A stretch of 64,000 nt of DNA, taken from positions 108,122 through 172,121 of the forward strand of contig PAPV01000015.1 of NCBI GenBank assembly GCA_002709075.1, read 5' to 3'. The notes below the pieces were generated by a model. That model was not told where the DNA came from. It was given only the letters and a program-made list of their open reading frames with translations, and did no database searches. Below are positions 45,214 through 54,327 of the stretch, one piece after another. Each line of letters starts with the position of its first letter. The first letter of the stretch is position 1. Origin of the DNA: Rhodospirillaceae bacterium (GTDB taxonomy: Bacteria; Pseudomonadota; Alphaproteobacteria; MPNO01; UBA2964). Made by a program: the position numbers and the translations under genes.

Positions 45214-47144
45214 TTATAGCCACGGCAGGCCATGTCGATCATGGAAAAACACTTCTTGTAAAAGCATTAACCGGCACCAATACAGATAAACTCCCAGAAG
45301 AAAAAAAACGTGGGCTTACTATCGATATTGGGTTTGCTTATCTTCCTATTCCCAATGATATTTCAATCGGAATTGTAGATGTACCAGGACATAAACGATT
45401 TATCCGAAACATGCTATGTGGAATTACTGGTATTGATTTCATTCTCTTTATTGTCGCTGCTGATGACGGACCGATGCCACAAACTGAAGAACACCTGCAA
45501 ATTCTCGATCTATTAGAAAAAACCGAAGGCGCTTTAGTTATTACTAAAATTGATAGAGCATCACCTAAACGCATCCGTAAAACAGAGAATGATTTTAGAG
45601 CCTTATCATCAAAAACCTCCCTTAAAAATATTCCTTCGTTTCTGGTTTCTTCATTAACAGGAGAGGGTATAAATGATGTAAAAGATTATCTCATAGCAAA
45701 ATCCAAACTTGTCAGTTCCCACCGAGACAATGGAAACTTTCGTATGCCCATCGATCGGAAATTTTCTTTACCAGGAGCGGGTCTTATAGTAACAGGAACC
45801 TCGTTTTCAGGACAGGTGAAACTAAATGAAAAACTGCTCGTTTTACCAAATAATATTAATGTGAAGATTAGAGGTATCCATGCGCAAAACCGTGAAAGTC
45901 AGGTAGGTTGTTCGGGGCAAAGACTAGCTTTGAATCTGGTAGGCGCTGATATCAACAGGCACTCAATCAAACGAGGATGTTGGTTGGTTTCAGATGTTCT
46001 CCCAACGCCGATAAAAAAAATCGACGCGCGACTTAAAGTTATATCTACAAAGAACAAACCATTAGCACATTGGACACCAGTACATTTTCATTTTGGATCT
46101 AGTAAAACAATTGGACGAATTGCAATCTTAGAAACAAAAACCATAGATCCAGGAAATGAAGCACTGGTTCAAATTGTTTTGGAGCAACCTATTGCAGCAC
46201 TTTACGGTGACCGCTTCATTGTTCGTAATCAATCCGCTTCTAACACTATCGGCGGTGGAAAAGTAATCGATATATTTCCACAAAAAACAGGTCGAGCAAA
46301 TAGAAATAGGATACAATTCTTAACTGAAATGGAAAAAACCGATGATAGAGCGGCGTTAATCGGTTTGCTAAATATCAGTAATGAGGGTCTCCCACTAGAA
46401 AATTTTGTTACCGCGAGAAACTTAAAAGTAAAATCGGCGAATAAACTATTTGCAAATATAGATTGTCGTCAAATTGTTACTGAAAAGGGTACACTTGGCT
46501 TTAATAAGAAACACTGGAATGCGTTACTAAGTACGATGTTAAAAGCATTGGAGGATTGGCATAGAAAATTTCCAGACCATACCGGGTTGAATGATAATCA
46601 GCTTTTAGCGGCTGCCAACTTAAACCTACCTCGCGAGGTGGGTGTTGCTATTGCCAAAGACTTATCAGCTTTTCATTCTGTAAAGCGACAAGGAAATTTG
46701 ATTTACATGGCTAATCATAAACCAACTTTTTCCGAGCAAGACGACAAATTATGGAATAAAATAAAATTACACGTCGAACTTCAAAGTCCAAGACTCTTAT
46801 CAGTTCATGAGATTGGCTTCGCGTTAAAAATAAAGCCTTCTCAGGTTGAGAGTTTAATGGTGAGGGCAGCACGTAACAAATTAGTTAAGCGCATTTCTAA
46901 AACACGCTTTATATTGCCCGAGGCTCTTGCTAGCTTAGCTAGGCTTGCAGAGGCAATTGCAAACGAAAACATTAATCGCGATCTCGAAGTAAAAATATTC
47001 CGTGATAAATCAAAAATTGGAAGAAATATGACCATCGAAATATTAGAATATTTTGATAAAATAAAATATACACGTCGGGTTGGACGAGTGCGCAAACTTC
47101 TTAAGGGTGCTAACCAAACTATTAATTCAGACTCAAGTACGTAA
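45210..47144 (+). CDS. selB: selenocysteine-specific translation elongation factor
   Basis: Delivers Sec-tRNA(Sec) to UGA codons marked by a SECIS hairpin. It has 644 residues: EF-Tu-like GTPase with GHVDHGKT (7-14), DVPGHKRF (57-64) and TKID (112-115), two beta-barrel domains to about 370, then four C-terminal winged-helix modules that bind SECIS RNA. Translationally coupled to selA; tRNA-Sec follows 37 bases later on the same strand, making a compact Sec-decoding locus. Confidence 0.97.
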   Translation: MIIATAGHVDHGKTLLVKALTGTNTDKLPEEKKRGLTIDIGFAYLPIPNDISIGIVDVPGHKRFIRNMLCGITGIDFILFIVAADDGPMPQTEEHLQILDLLEKTEGALVITKIDRASPKRIRKTENDFRALSSKTSLKNIPSFLVSSLTGEGINDVKDYLIAKSKLVSSHRDNGNFRMPIDRKFSLPGAGLIVTGTSFSGQVKLNEKLLVLPNNINVKIRGIHAQNRESQVGCSGQRLALNLVGADINRHSIKRGCWLVSDVLPTPIKKIDARLKVISTKNKPLAHWTPVHFHFGSSKTIGRIAILETKTIDPGNEALVQIVLEQPIAALYGDRFIVRNQSASNTIGGGKVIDIFPQKTGRANRNRIQFLTEMEKTDDRAALIGLLNISNEGLPLENFVTARNLKVKSANKLFANIDCRQIVTEKGTLGFNKKHWNALLSTMLKALEDWHRKFPDHTGLNDNQLLAAANLNLPREVGVAIAKDLSAFHSVKRQGNLIYMANHKPTFSEQDDKLWNKIKLHVELQSPRLLSVHEIGFALKIKPSQVESLMVRAARNKLVKRISKTRFILPEALASLARLAEAIANENINRDLEVKIFRDKSKIGRNMTIEILEYFDKIKYTRRVGRVRKLLKGANQTINSDSST

Positions 47145-47181
47145 AAAAGTATTATAAGTTTAAACAAATATGAATTTATTT

Positions 47182-47277
47182 GGAAAAGAAGCGCACCCCG
47201 GTGGGGCGCCCGGACTTCAAATCCGGTGGGAGACGTTAGACGTCTCCGGTGGGTTCGACTCCCACTCTTTTCCGCCA
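47182..47277 (+). tRNA. selC: tRNA-Sec (UCA anticodon)
   Basis: A 96-nt tRNA with an 8-bp acceptor stem (GGAAAAGA / TCTTTTCC), a long D stem (CGCACCCC-GGT-GGGGCG), anticodon stem CCGGA/TCCGG with loop CTTCAAA giving TCA, a long variable arm with an 8-bp stem (GGAGACGT/ACGTCTCC), T arm GTGGG-TTCGACT-CCCAC, and an encoded GCCA end. All are selenocysteine tRNA features. Directly downstream of selB. Confidence 0.97.
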
Positions 47278-47811
47278 AAGGGCCTATATTTTCAATTTAT
47301 TAGAATAGAATAAAACTGTTATCAAAGTGCAAGAAAAAATTCACATTATGTAATATTTTACAGTACAGTAGTTATCAGTTCATAAATTGACGAAGCTCTC
47401 TACTGCATGGAAGCAGATGATGTTATTCGTCTGATCAATATGTATCGCAAAGCTGCGGTCAATTAAGGCCTAATCAAAATCCATAAATGTGCACCGTTAT
47501 TATATGCAAATGCATCCAATTATCTCGAAAATTTCATTCAATAATTACCAAGCACCCTGAAAAGAAAATAAATTTTTTCTTATAAAAAACCAAGCCCAAA
47601 TTGAGATAACGCAAATTATGCTTATATTGCCTTATGCTGAAAAGATTCTTTTTGTTAGTAAGCACAATCACCAGCACCTGTTTCAAATAACATCCATTGA
47701 ACAGATGTAATGATTGGGGACATAATCTAAGTTTTCAAAATTTTAAAAGGTCAAATAATTGAGCCGGTGTAAATCGTAATTACCAGTATGGACATTTATT
47801 TTGATTATTAG
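47278..47811. other. about 530-base gene-poor, AT-rich region
   Basis: No convincing gene. The longest coding-like run begins before an ATG at about 47407 and reads LYCMEADDVIRLINMYRKAA, ending near 47466; this could be a relic of a lost gene but I cannot identify it. The remainder has many stops in all frames. It separates the Sec locus from the efflux operon and ends at the hairpin at 47812. Confidence 0.5.
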
Positions 47812-47860
47812 TAAGCTGAACAATAATTGCATAAGCAACTATTGTTCAGCTTATTTTTTT
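47812..47860 (+). terminator. strong hairpin with T7 tail upstream of the MarR gene
   Basis: Perfect 14-bp arms TAAGCTGAACAATA (47812-47825) and TATTGTTCAGCTTA (47840-47853), 14-base loop, then TTTTTTT. This is the shape of an intrinsic terminator on the plus strand. It lies only 16 bases before the MarR start codon, so it could act as a leader attenuator, as the end of an upstream small transcript, or as a double-stranded operator for MarR. Confidence 0.7.
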
Positions 47861-47875
47861 ATTGGAGAATGTGAT

Positions 47876-48328
47876 TTGTCTTATTTGGATCCCCCAGAGC
47901 ATGTTGCCTATCTAATCGGTGATGTTTCACGTATTTTTCGTACTGTCTATGACAGAAAAGTTGAACCATTAGGGCTCACACGGGCGCAGTGGCGAGTGCT
48001 ATCCAGAATCAATCGTATGGAGGGAGCTACTCAGACCAAACTAGCAACAATTCTTGAAATTGAAAAACCGACTTTGGGTCGTTTATTGGATCGGTTAGAA
48101 GAAAAGAGTTGGGTTGAAAGACGCTCTGACAAACAAGATGGACGTACAAAAAGAATATATCTCACAAAAACAGTACGCCCAATTTTAAAAAAAATGTATA
48201 ATATGGGTGATGAAGTTCTCGAGGCTGCATTTAATGGATTGACAAAAACGGAAGCAATTCAATTACGCTCTACCCTTAACAAAGTTAAACAAAACCTATC
48301 AAATCTAATGAACATCGACAGTAAATGA
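47876..48328 (+). CDS. MarR-family transcriptional regulator
   Basis: About 150 residues, winged-helix MarR fold: DVSRIFRTVYDRKVEPLGL, RAQWRVLSRINRMEGATQ, LATILEIEKPTLGRLLDRLE (recognition helix) and VERRSDKQDGRTKRIYL (wing). The frame is open from 47801, but that part would encode the hairpin; TTG at 47876, with GGAG 8 bases upstream, matches the start of the conserved sequence (MSYLDPPEHVAY). Probably represses the EmrAB-like pump encoded directly downstream; the emrA ATG overlaps its TGA. Confidence 0.9.
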   Translation: MSYLDPPEHVAYLIGDVSRIFRTVYDRKVEPLGLTRAQWRVLSRINRMEGATQTKLATILEIEKPTLGRLLDRLEEKSWVERRSDKQDGRTKRIYLTKTVRPILKKMYNMGDEVLEAAFNGLTKTEAIQLRSTLNKVKQNLSNLMNIDSK

Positions 48329-49398
48329 GAAACGTGATTCTTATAAACTCATTTAAAAGAATTTTCGTTTTACTTATAATTCCAATAGTTTTGATTTCGC
48401 TTAGTGCCCATTATTGGATTAAAAGTACAAGGTATGTCTCAACTGAAAATGCCTATGTGAAAGCGCACCTGCTGTCTGTGAGCAGCGATCTGAGCGGGCG
48501 AGCAACTCAGATTTATGTTAAACAAAATGACCAGATTGAAAAGGGAAAACGGCTTTTAAAATTAGATCGTGAGCCATACCTTATCTCCCTGAGAAAAGCT
48601 GAGGCAGAGCTGAAATCGATAAGATATAATATAAATTCACTCCGCGCAGAACTTGAAGAAGCAAAAGCAGAGCTATCAGGGGTGAGAGCAGAAATTAGCT
48701 TTTATGAGCGCGCATTCTCTCGACAAAAAAAACTTTCGGTGCGGGGAGTTTCTTCTCGCGTTCAACTTGATAAAGCTGAACGCGAGTTAATTATTTTTCG
48801 GAAAAGAAGTCGGACAGCTCAACAAAAAATAAAACGAGTGTTAGCCAAATTGGGGGGGAATCAAAATCTTAAGCTTGAAAATCATCCAAATTACCTAAAA
48901 GCAAAAGCACGGGTTGAGTTAGCAAAGTTAAATCTGCGACGGACTATAATTAATTCTCCTGCCAACGGTACAGTAGGACGAGTGACATTACAAACTGGTG
49001 AATATGTTGAAGAAGGAAAACCCCTAATTCCAATAATACAATCTGATGAAAAATGGATTGAGGCAAACCTAAAGGAAACTCAGCTTTCTCATATCAAGGT
49101 TGGACAAACAGTGGAGGTTACCATTGACGCCTATCCAAACGAAATTTATGCAGGACAATTAGTATCAATCAGTCCATCGACCGGAGCTGAGCTTTCTATA
49201 CTCCCACCACAAAATGCCAGTGGAAACTGGATTAAAGTTGTACAACGTGTGCCAGTTCGGATTGAATTGATCAGTTCAATAATTAGCGAGAAACTTCGAG
49301 CGGGCATGACAGCACACGTAAGTATAGACACAAACCGTGATGAATCACTTGTAAAATTAATCAAAGCGGCGATAGGTTATGGATCCAATAGGAAATGA
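48325..49398 (+). CDS. EmrA-like HlyD-family membrane fusion protein
   Basis: Periplasmic adaptor of a tripartite efflux pump, 357 residues. One N-terminal membrane helix (about 11-30), the lipoyl half-motif YVKAHLLSVSSDLSGRATQIYV, a long coiled-coil hairpin (about 85-190), the second half-motif LRRTIINSPANGTVGRV, then a beta-barrel with VGQTVEVTIDAYP. Overlaps MarR by 4 bases and the MFS gene by 4 bases (ATGA). Works with the downstream transporter and an outer-membrane TolC-like protein not in this window. Confidence 0.93.
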   Translation: MRNVILINSFKRIFVLLIIPIVLISLSAHYWIKSTRYVSTENAYVKAHLLSVSSDLSGRATQIYVKQNDQIEKGKRLLKLDREPYLISLRKAEAELKSIRYNINSLRAELEEAKAELSGVRAEISFYERAFSRQKKLSVRGVSSRVQLDKAERELIIFRKRSRTAQQKIKRVLAKLGGNQNLKLENHPNYLKAKARVELAKLNLRRTIINSPANGTVGRVTLQTGEYVEEGKPLIPIIQSDEKWIEANLKETQLSHIKVGQTVEVTIDAYPNEIYAGQLVSISPSTGAELSILPPQNASGNWIKVVQRVPVRIELISSIISEKLRAGMTAHVSIDTNRDESLVKLIKAAIGYGSNRK

Positions 49399-50936
49399 TA
49401 AATATCAGTGCAGATCAACAAAAGGAAAACAATTCCTCCTACACTAATATTCCTATGGCCACCATATCCATCATGTTATCAACCTCCGTTGTTATCATGG
49501 ATATTAATACCGCTGGAATTGCACTTCCAAGTATGCAGGGCAGCCTTTCAGCAAGTCAAGATCAGATTTCTTGGGTAATGACAACATATTTTATGGCACA
49601 GGGAGTGACCATGGCAGCTACTGGATGGCTAGCTGGGCGTGTAGGAAGGAAAAAACTTTACATCTTATCATTAGTTGGATTTGCTTTAAGTGCAGTGATG
49701 TCTGGAAATTCCACATCATTAGAAGAAATTATTTTGTGGAGAGGACTTCAGGGGATGTTTTCGGCACCTATTGTGCCAATCTCGCAAGCCTTAATCCTTG
49801 ATCTTTATCCTCGCGAACGCCATAGCTTTGCAATTGCACTCTGGGGAACAGGGGTGATGATTGCACCGGCGCTAGGGCCGGTAATAGGTGGGTTTGTCAC
49901 CGAAGAATATAGTTGGCGATGGGTATTTTATTTATCGCTACCTCTAGCAATATTGGGTATTTTAGGAACTTACATTTTTATTCGTGAAGTCCCACGCAAT
50001 CTTGAACGTCGCTTTGATTGGCTTGGTTTTATTTGTCTTGCAGTTTTACTTGCGTGTTTGCAATTCACCCTTGATCGCGGTCACATTGAGGGATGGCTCG
50101 ACTCCGACCTAATAATTGGAATGGTCGCAATAATTGCACTAAGCTTTTATATTTTCATAGCACATAGTATGACAACAGATAACCCATTCATCAGTCATAG
50201 TATAATTACAAATCGTAATTTTATGATTGGCATGATCTTTATGTTTTTACTTGGCATTTTAGTATTATCGATCAACGTGATAATGCCTCTTTTTCTGCAG
50301 AATGTAAGGGATTTTCCTGTCATCACATCAGGATTAACTATGCTACCACGCGGGCTTGGAACGATGTTTGCCTTAATTCTGGCAGGGCGACTTAGTGGAC
50401 GCTACCTCGATCCCAGACTGGTCATATTTATGGGTTTCATTTGTGTCTCCTATTCCGCGTGGATACTTTCAAATTCAACTACCGATGTTGGCTATATTAC
50501 TTTCGCCATTGCCGGTTTCTTCAATGGTGCTGGAATTGGTCTTATTTATGTACCCCTTACCACTGTATGCTTTTGGACTTTGCCGAGTCAGTACAGGACA
50601 GAGGCCTCGACGCTAGCGAGTTTATGCCGAAATTATGGCAGCGGTATTGGAGTGTCTGTGGTCATCAGCATACTTTCAAAAACCCAGACTGAGACACATG
50701 CATACTTAACTGAGCAAATATCTCCATTTAATGAGGCTATGCAATCACCATGGCTTCCTGATTATTGGTCAATCTATACAATTCAAGGAATTGCCGCAGT
50801 AGAGACAGAAATCAATCGACAAGCACTTGCTGTTGGCTTCCTAAATGATTTTAATCTTATTTTTTTTGGTTCTATTATCACAATGCCATTTATTCTTTTA
50901 CTATCAAAAGGTGGTTCAGAATATTATAAAAATTAA
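49395..50936 (+). CDS. EmrB/QacA-family (DHA2) MFS drug exporter
   Basis: A 513-residue inner-membrane antiporter with about 14 helices. Motif C-like VMIAPALGPVIGGFVTEEYSW and motif A-like GWLAGRVGRKKLY identify a drug:H+ antiporter of the DHA2 family; MDINTAGIALPSMQGSL is the typical first helix of EmrB. Third gene of the marR-emrA-emrB operon. Substrates are probably hydrophobic toxic compounds or acids; not determined. Confidence 0.93.
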   Translation: MINISADQQKENNSSYTNIPMATISIMLSTSVVIMDINTAGIALPSMQGSLSASQDQISWVMTTYFMAQGVTMAATGWLAGRVGRKKLYILSLVGFALSAVMSGNSTSLEEIILWRGLQGMFSAPIVPISQALILDLYPRERHSFAIALWGTGVMIAPALGPVIGGFVTEEYSWRWVFYLSLPLAILGILGTYIFIREVPRNLERRFDWLGFICLAVLLACLQFTLDRGHIEGWLDSDLIIGMVAIIALSFYIFIAHSMTTDNPFISHSIITNRNFMIGMIFMFLLGILVLSINVIMPLFLQNVRDFPVITSGLTMLPRGLGTMFALILAGRLSGRYLDPRLVIFMGFICVSYSAWILSNSTTDVGYITFAIAGFFNGAGIGLIYVPLTTVCFWTLPSQYRTEASTLASLCRNYGSGIGVSVVISILSKTQTETHAYLTEQISPFNEAMQSPWLPDYWSIYTIQGIAAVETEINRQALAVGFLNDFNLIFFGSIITMPFILLLSKGGSEYYKN

Positions 50937-50979
50937 ATATTTGGTATTTTATATAAAAATCTGCAAAGGGTAAGTGATA

Positions 50980-51210
50980 ATGACTAATGATAAGAGAGTA
51001 CGCACAGATAACGATGCTTTGTTCAATAGTTTGGTAGAGGCTTCTGGCGTAGAAATATCAGAGAATGAAAAGAAGGACCTTCGGAAAGCCTATAGTGCAC
51101 TTATGAGTCTAGCCGAACGCGCTCGACCGAAGACGAAGGAACGCCCATGGGAAATCCGTATGGCACCGTACTACACACCAAAATTTCTAAACCAGAATAC
51201 TAAAAAATGA
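50980..51210 (+). CDS. small AtzG-like protein coupled to amidase
   Basis: A 76-residue, mostly helical protein (DALFNSLVEASGVEISENEK, then KAYSALMSLAERARP) with a Pro/Tyr-rich tail ending in YYTPKF. ATG at 50980 is chosen, 9 bases after AAAGGG; GTG 50974 is possible. Its last codon overlaps the amidase start (ATGA). The size, helical character and coupling resemble AtzG/GatC-type small partners of amidases, but I do not recognise a definite family. Confidence 0.65.
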   Translation: MTNDKRVRTDNDALFNSLVEASGVEISENEKKDLRKAYSALMSLAERARPKTKERPWEIRMAPYYTPKFLNQNTKK

Positions 51211-52610
51211 GTCTTCCTGAACCACCACCCACGATTGCTGAGGCGGCAGTTGAGATTAAGAGTGGTAATCTCTCCCCAGTTGATCTTACCAAAAACATTC
51301 TTGAGAGAATTGCAACTCTTGATAATAAGTATAACACCTATCACCGTGTTTTTTTTGATGAAGCTAAGAAAGCCGCCATTCAAGCTGAAGTCGATATACA
51401 AACAGGCAACTATCTTGGACCACTTCACGGAATTCCAATCGCAGTGAAAGACGTATTTTACATGCGGGAATACCCCACCACTTCTAATTCTCGAGTAATG
51501 ATAAACTGGCACGCGGGTGAGGATGCAACTGTTATAGAACGTCTAAAACAAGCTGGTGCAATCATTATTGGTCAATTGAACACATTTGAGTTTACTTTTG
51601 GTGGACGACCAACATTTGATGCAGCTTTTCCACCCGCACTTAACCCATGGGATATAAAACGGGTTACTGGCGGGTCCAGCTCTGGCTCTGGCGCTGCTGT
51701 TGCAGCAGGACTTTGTCTTGGAGCACTAGGATCTGATGCAGGTGGATCTATCCGAACTCCTGCTGCTTTCTGTGGTATTGCAGGCCTCAAACCAACCATG
51801 GGACGAATAAGCACCTATGGTGATATGCCACTAACATACTCTTTTGACTGTGTTGGGCCAATGGCATGGAATTCTGAGGACTGTGCGATAATGTTACAGG
51901 CGCTTGCTGGCTATGATGAGAAAGATCCCACCAGCTCAAAAGCATCAATTCCCAATTATTATGAGAATCTAAAGAGTGGTGTAAGGGGGATAAAAGTTGG
52001 ATTAATTGAACATTTTTATAATAGAGATTGGAGGGCTCCTAGTGATATTGTTCATGCTATAGAACAAGTTTCTATAATCTTTGAAACATTAGGAGCGACA
52101 GTTACAAAGGTTTCTGTTTCTCCTCTTATGGATTGGCATGCTGTAGGTCGAATTCTGTTGCCAGCCGAAGCCTATGCTATTCATGAAGACCAGTTGCGCA
52201 AACATTGGAAAGATTATGGATCATTAGCACGAGGTCGAATGATGCTAGGTTCAACAATCCGTGCGGCAGATTATATCCAGGCGCAGCGTCGTCGGTCGGA
52301 ACTTATGGGGGAAATACAGCATTTATTTAAGGAATATGATATCTTACTTACAACCTCAATGCTCTCACATGCTGATTCTTTATCAGATAAAAATCCATTT
52401 CCTAGCCTTGAAACGCCAATGATCCAAGTTCCTTTTAACCTCTCTCTCAATCCTGCAATTTCAATCCGCTCCGGATTTTCCGAGGATGGAATGCCAATTG
52501 GAGCACAGATAATTGGACGTCACTGGGATGAAGAGACAGTATTGAAATCAGCCTATGCAATTGAAAAAGAATTAAAACTTCAAGAACGTCGTCCTCCTGG
52601 AACTAAATAA
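51207..52610 (+). CDS. amidase signature family enzyme
   Basis: Cytosolic Ser-cisSer-Lys hydrolase, 467 residues. Catalytic Lys81 in GIPIAVKDVF, the glycine/serine-rich TGGSSSGSGAAVAAG (cis-Ser near 157-158), and the nucleophile region GSDAGGSIRTPAAFCG (Ser181) are all intact. Substrates range from amides and carbamates to biuret or aminoacyl-tRNA. Not a GatA in a gatCAB operon here; coupled instead to a small upstream protein. Confidence 0.92.
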   Translation: MSLPEPPPTIAEAAVEIKSGNLSPVDLTKNILERIATLDNKYNTYHRVFFDEAKKAAIQAEVDIQTGNYLGPLHGIPIAVKDVFYMREYPTTSNSRVMINWHAGEDATVIERLKQAGAIIIGQLNTFEFTFGGRPTFDAAFPPALNPWDIKRVTGGSSSGSGAAVAAGLCLGALGSDAGGSIRTPAAFCGIAGLKPTMGRISTYGDMPLTYSFDCVGPMAWNSEDCAIMLQALAGYDEKDPTSSKASIPNYYENLKSGVRGIKVGLIEHFYNRDWRAPSDIVHAIEQVSIIFETLGATVTKVSVSPLMDWHAVGRILLPAEAYAIHEDQLRKHWKDYGSLARGRMMLGSTIRAADYIQAQRRRSELMGEIQHLFKEYDILLTTSMLSHADSLSDKNPFPSLETPMIQVPFNLSLNPAISIRSGFSEDGMPIGAQIIGRHWDEETVLKSAYAIEKELKLQERRPPGTK

Positions 52611-52783
52611 CTTTCAATTCTTGTGATTGGAATTTCAAAAGTATTTTATAGTACAATCTCACTTTAACTAACTGTGTTACAGAATAATGGAGTTTAGGTT
52701 TTCAATGCTAATTGAATTTAACCTCAAAGATTACTCACCTGTAAGACTCATTCACAACATAATTGAGAGTTTCAGGAAAATTC

Positions 52784-53329
52784 TTAAATCTTCTCTGAAT
52801 GATCCTCAAGATCAATCTTTAATGCATCCATTACAAGGCCGTGCATGTTGTACGACCCAACCAAAACTGTAATTTCGACCATTTCCTGATCGTTGAAATA
52901 CTGCGCTGCAGTATTAAAAATTTTATCATCCACAGCTCTATTCTTTGTTATTGCGTCGACATAATCTAAGACAGAGCGCTCCTCCTTTGAGAAACTCTTT
53001 GCTGAGGTCCAATTTCTAAGTTCCTCACATTCCTGACTCGAAACACCATCCAATAATGCGAGGTGTGGAATGTGCTGGTGCAACATGTAAGCGGCATCAA
53101 GAAGATATCCAACTCGTATTATAATTAGTTCACGCAAACGGCCGGATAACTTGGTATCCCAACGCACAGAATTCATATGTCCGTACCAAGTTTTAGCCAA
53201 ATCAGGGGAATTGAATAACATCCGATAGATATTAAGCAATTTACCTCGCCGGCCAGAGCGCATTTTTTCGATAAGGTCTTCGGAACTTTTTGGCAATTCC
53301 TCATCTGTTAATAAAGTCACACGAGCCAT
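52784..53329 (-). CDS. carboxymuconolactone decarboxylase-family protein
   Basis: A 181-residue all-helical protein of the CMD/AhpD superfamily. The hallmark segment is LSGRLRELIIIRVGYLLDAAYMLHQHIP. AhpD-type members have a CxxC pair; none is present here, so this is a peroxidase-unrelated CMD member, perhaps decarboxylase- or lactone-related. Function unknown. Its small 173-base upstream neighbour on the plus strand is non-coding. Confidence 0.85.
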   Translation of the reverse strand: MARVTLLTDEELPKSSEDLIEKMRSGRRGKLLNIYRMLFNSPDLAKTWYGHMNSVRWDTKLSGRLRELIIIRVGYLLDAAYMLHQHIPHLALLDGVSSQECEELRNWTSAKSFSKEERSVLDYVDAITKNRAVDDKIFNTAAQYFNDQEMVEITVLVGSYNMHGLVMDALKIDLEDHSEKI

Positions 53330-53484
53330 GTTTCTCTTTCTTTTGTTTTTTTGTGTAAAAAATATGAGAGATTAAAAATTATAGGTCAGAGATTTTACCA
53401 GCCTCTTTATAGCTTTAGAAATAACTTAAGATAGAAAATCAACTAATTTAAAAAAAGTTATTATCCTTCTCCTAGAATTTTAGA

Positions 53485-54327
53485 TTATGAAGAATGATAG
53501 AACTGTGAACCAAATTTGATCGCTAAATTTGAACGCCCATGACCCAGCGGGTATCCAGATAAAATCGGGAAGTTAGTTCCTTTGCAATGATAAAGTACAA
53601 TTTCTGTAATGCTAAAACCAAATTTGTCTAAATCGTGTATCTTCGAGAAATGACCTAAAACTAGTCCTGCTAAATCAACAAGCATACCAGCGTGACGAAT
53701 TTGCAACATCAATCTGTCTATGACATAGGCTGGCTCATCAACATCTTCGATAAAAAGAAATTTTCCAGAGGTTTTTAATTGATATTTTGTTCCGCAAAGC
53801 GCTGCAAGAGTTGAGAGATTGCCACCAGTAATTGCCCCCTCACCTATACCCGAACGCAACACAGACAGGGAGGTTTCAGGAACTGAACTGGCATCGTTTT
53901 TTACTATCGCAATCAACCTTTGCAGTGAGACTTCATCAATGCCTGAGGCAATATCCGTGAGCATCGGACCATGCCAAACTGGGCAGTCAGTTCGCGAGGC
54001 TATAGTAGTCAAGAGGCATGTGACATCACTGTACCCAATTAGTGGTTTGGGGTTTGCTCTGATGAGATCGTAATCGAGCATATCCAGAATTCTTTGTGCA
54101 CCATATCCACCACGTGCACAAAGAATTGCGTTTACTTGGTCGTCTTCATAAAGTGAGTGCAATGCAGATACACGAGTTTTCTCATCCCCCGCTAATTGGC
54201 CATTTTTTCGAAAATTTTGATCTGGAATCGAAACATCAACACCTGCTTCCTCTAGTATACCACAGGCCGCTCTAAGCGCGCCGGGATCCAACCAACGAGA
54301 CGGAGCCGCTACACCAATACAAACCAT
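53485..54327 (-). CDS. LD-carboxypeptidase (peptidase family S66)
   Basis: Cleaves L,D bonds of murein tetrapeptides in the cytosol or related peptides. It has 280 residues. Nucleophile in LIGYSDVTCLL (Ser), acid-base partners in LFIEDVDEPAYVIDRML (Glu) and LAGLVLGHFSKIHD (His). RGGYGAQRILDMLDYDL is typical. Its ATG overlaps the UbiD-type gene stop by one base, an unexpected partner for a cell-wall recycling enzyme. Confidence 0.9.
   Translation of the reverse strand: MVCIGVAAPSRWLDPGALRAACGILEEAGVDVSIPDQNFRKNGQLAGDEKTRVSALHSLYEDDQVNAILCARGGYGAQRILDMLDYDLIRANPKPLIGYSDVTCLLTTIASRTDCPVWHGPMLTDIASGIDEVSLQRLIAIVKNDASSVPETSLSVLRSGIGEGAITGGNLSTLAALCGTKYQLKTSGKFLFIEDVDEPAYVIDRLMLQIRHAGMLVDLAGLVLGHFSKIHDLDKFGFSITEIVLYHCKGTNFPILSGYPLGHGRSNLAIKFGSQFYHSS

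Noticed and set aside
46841..47278. 145-residue minus-strand ORF across the selB end and tRNA-Sec
   Set aside because: It would read through the tRNA gene; shadow frame.
52687..52872. 61-residue plus-strand ORF
   Set aside because: Its second half is antisense to the C-terminus of the CMD-family gene, with no recognisable sequence or conserved context.
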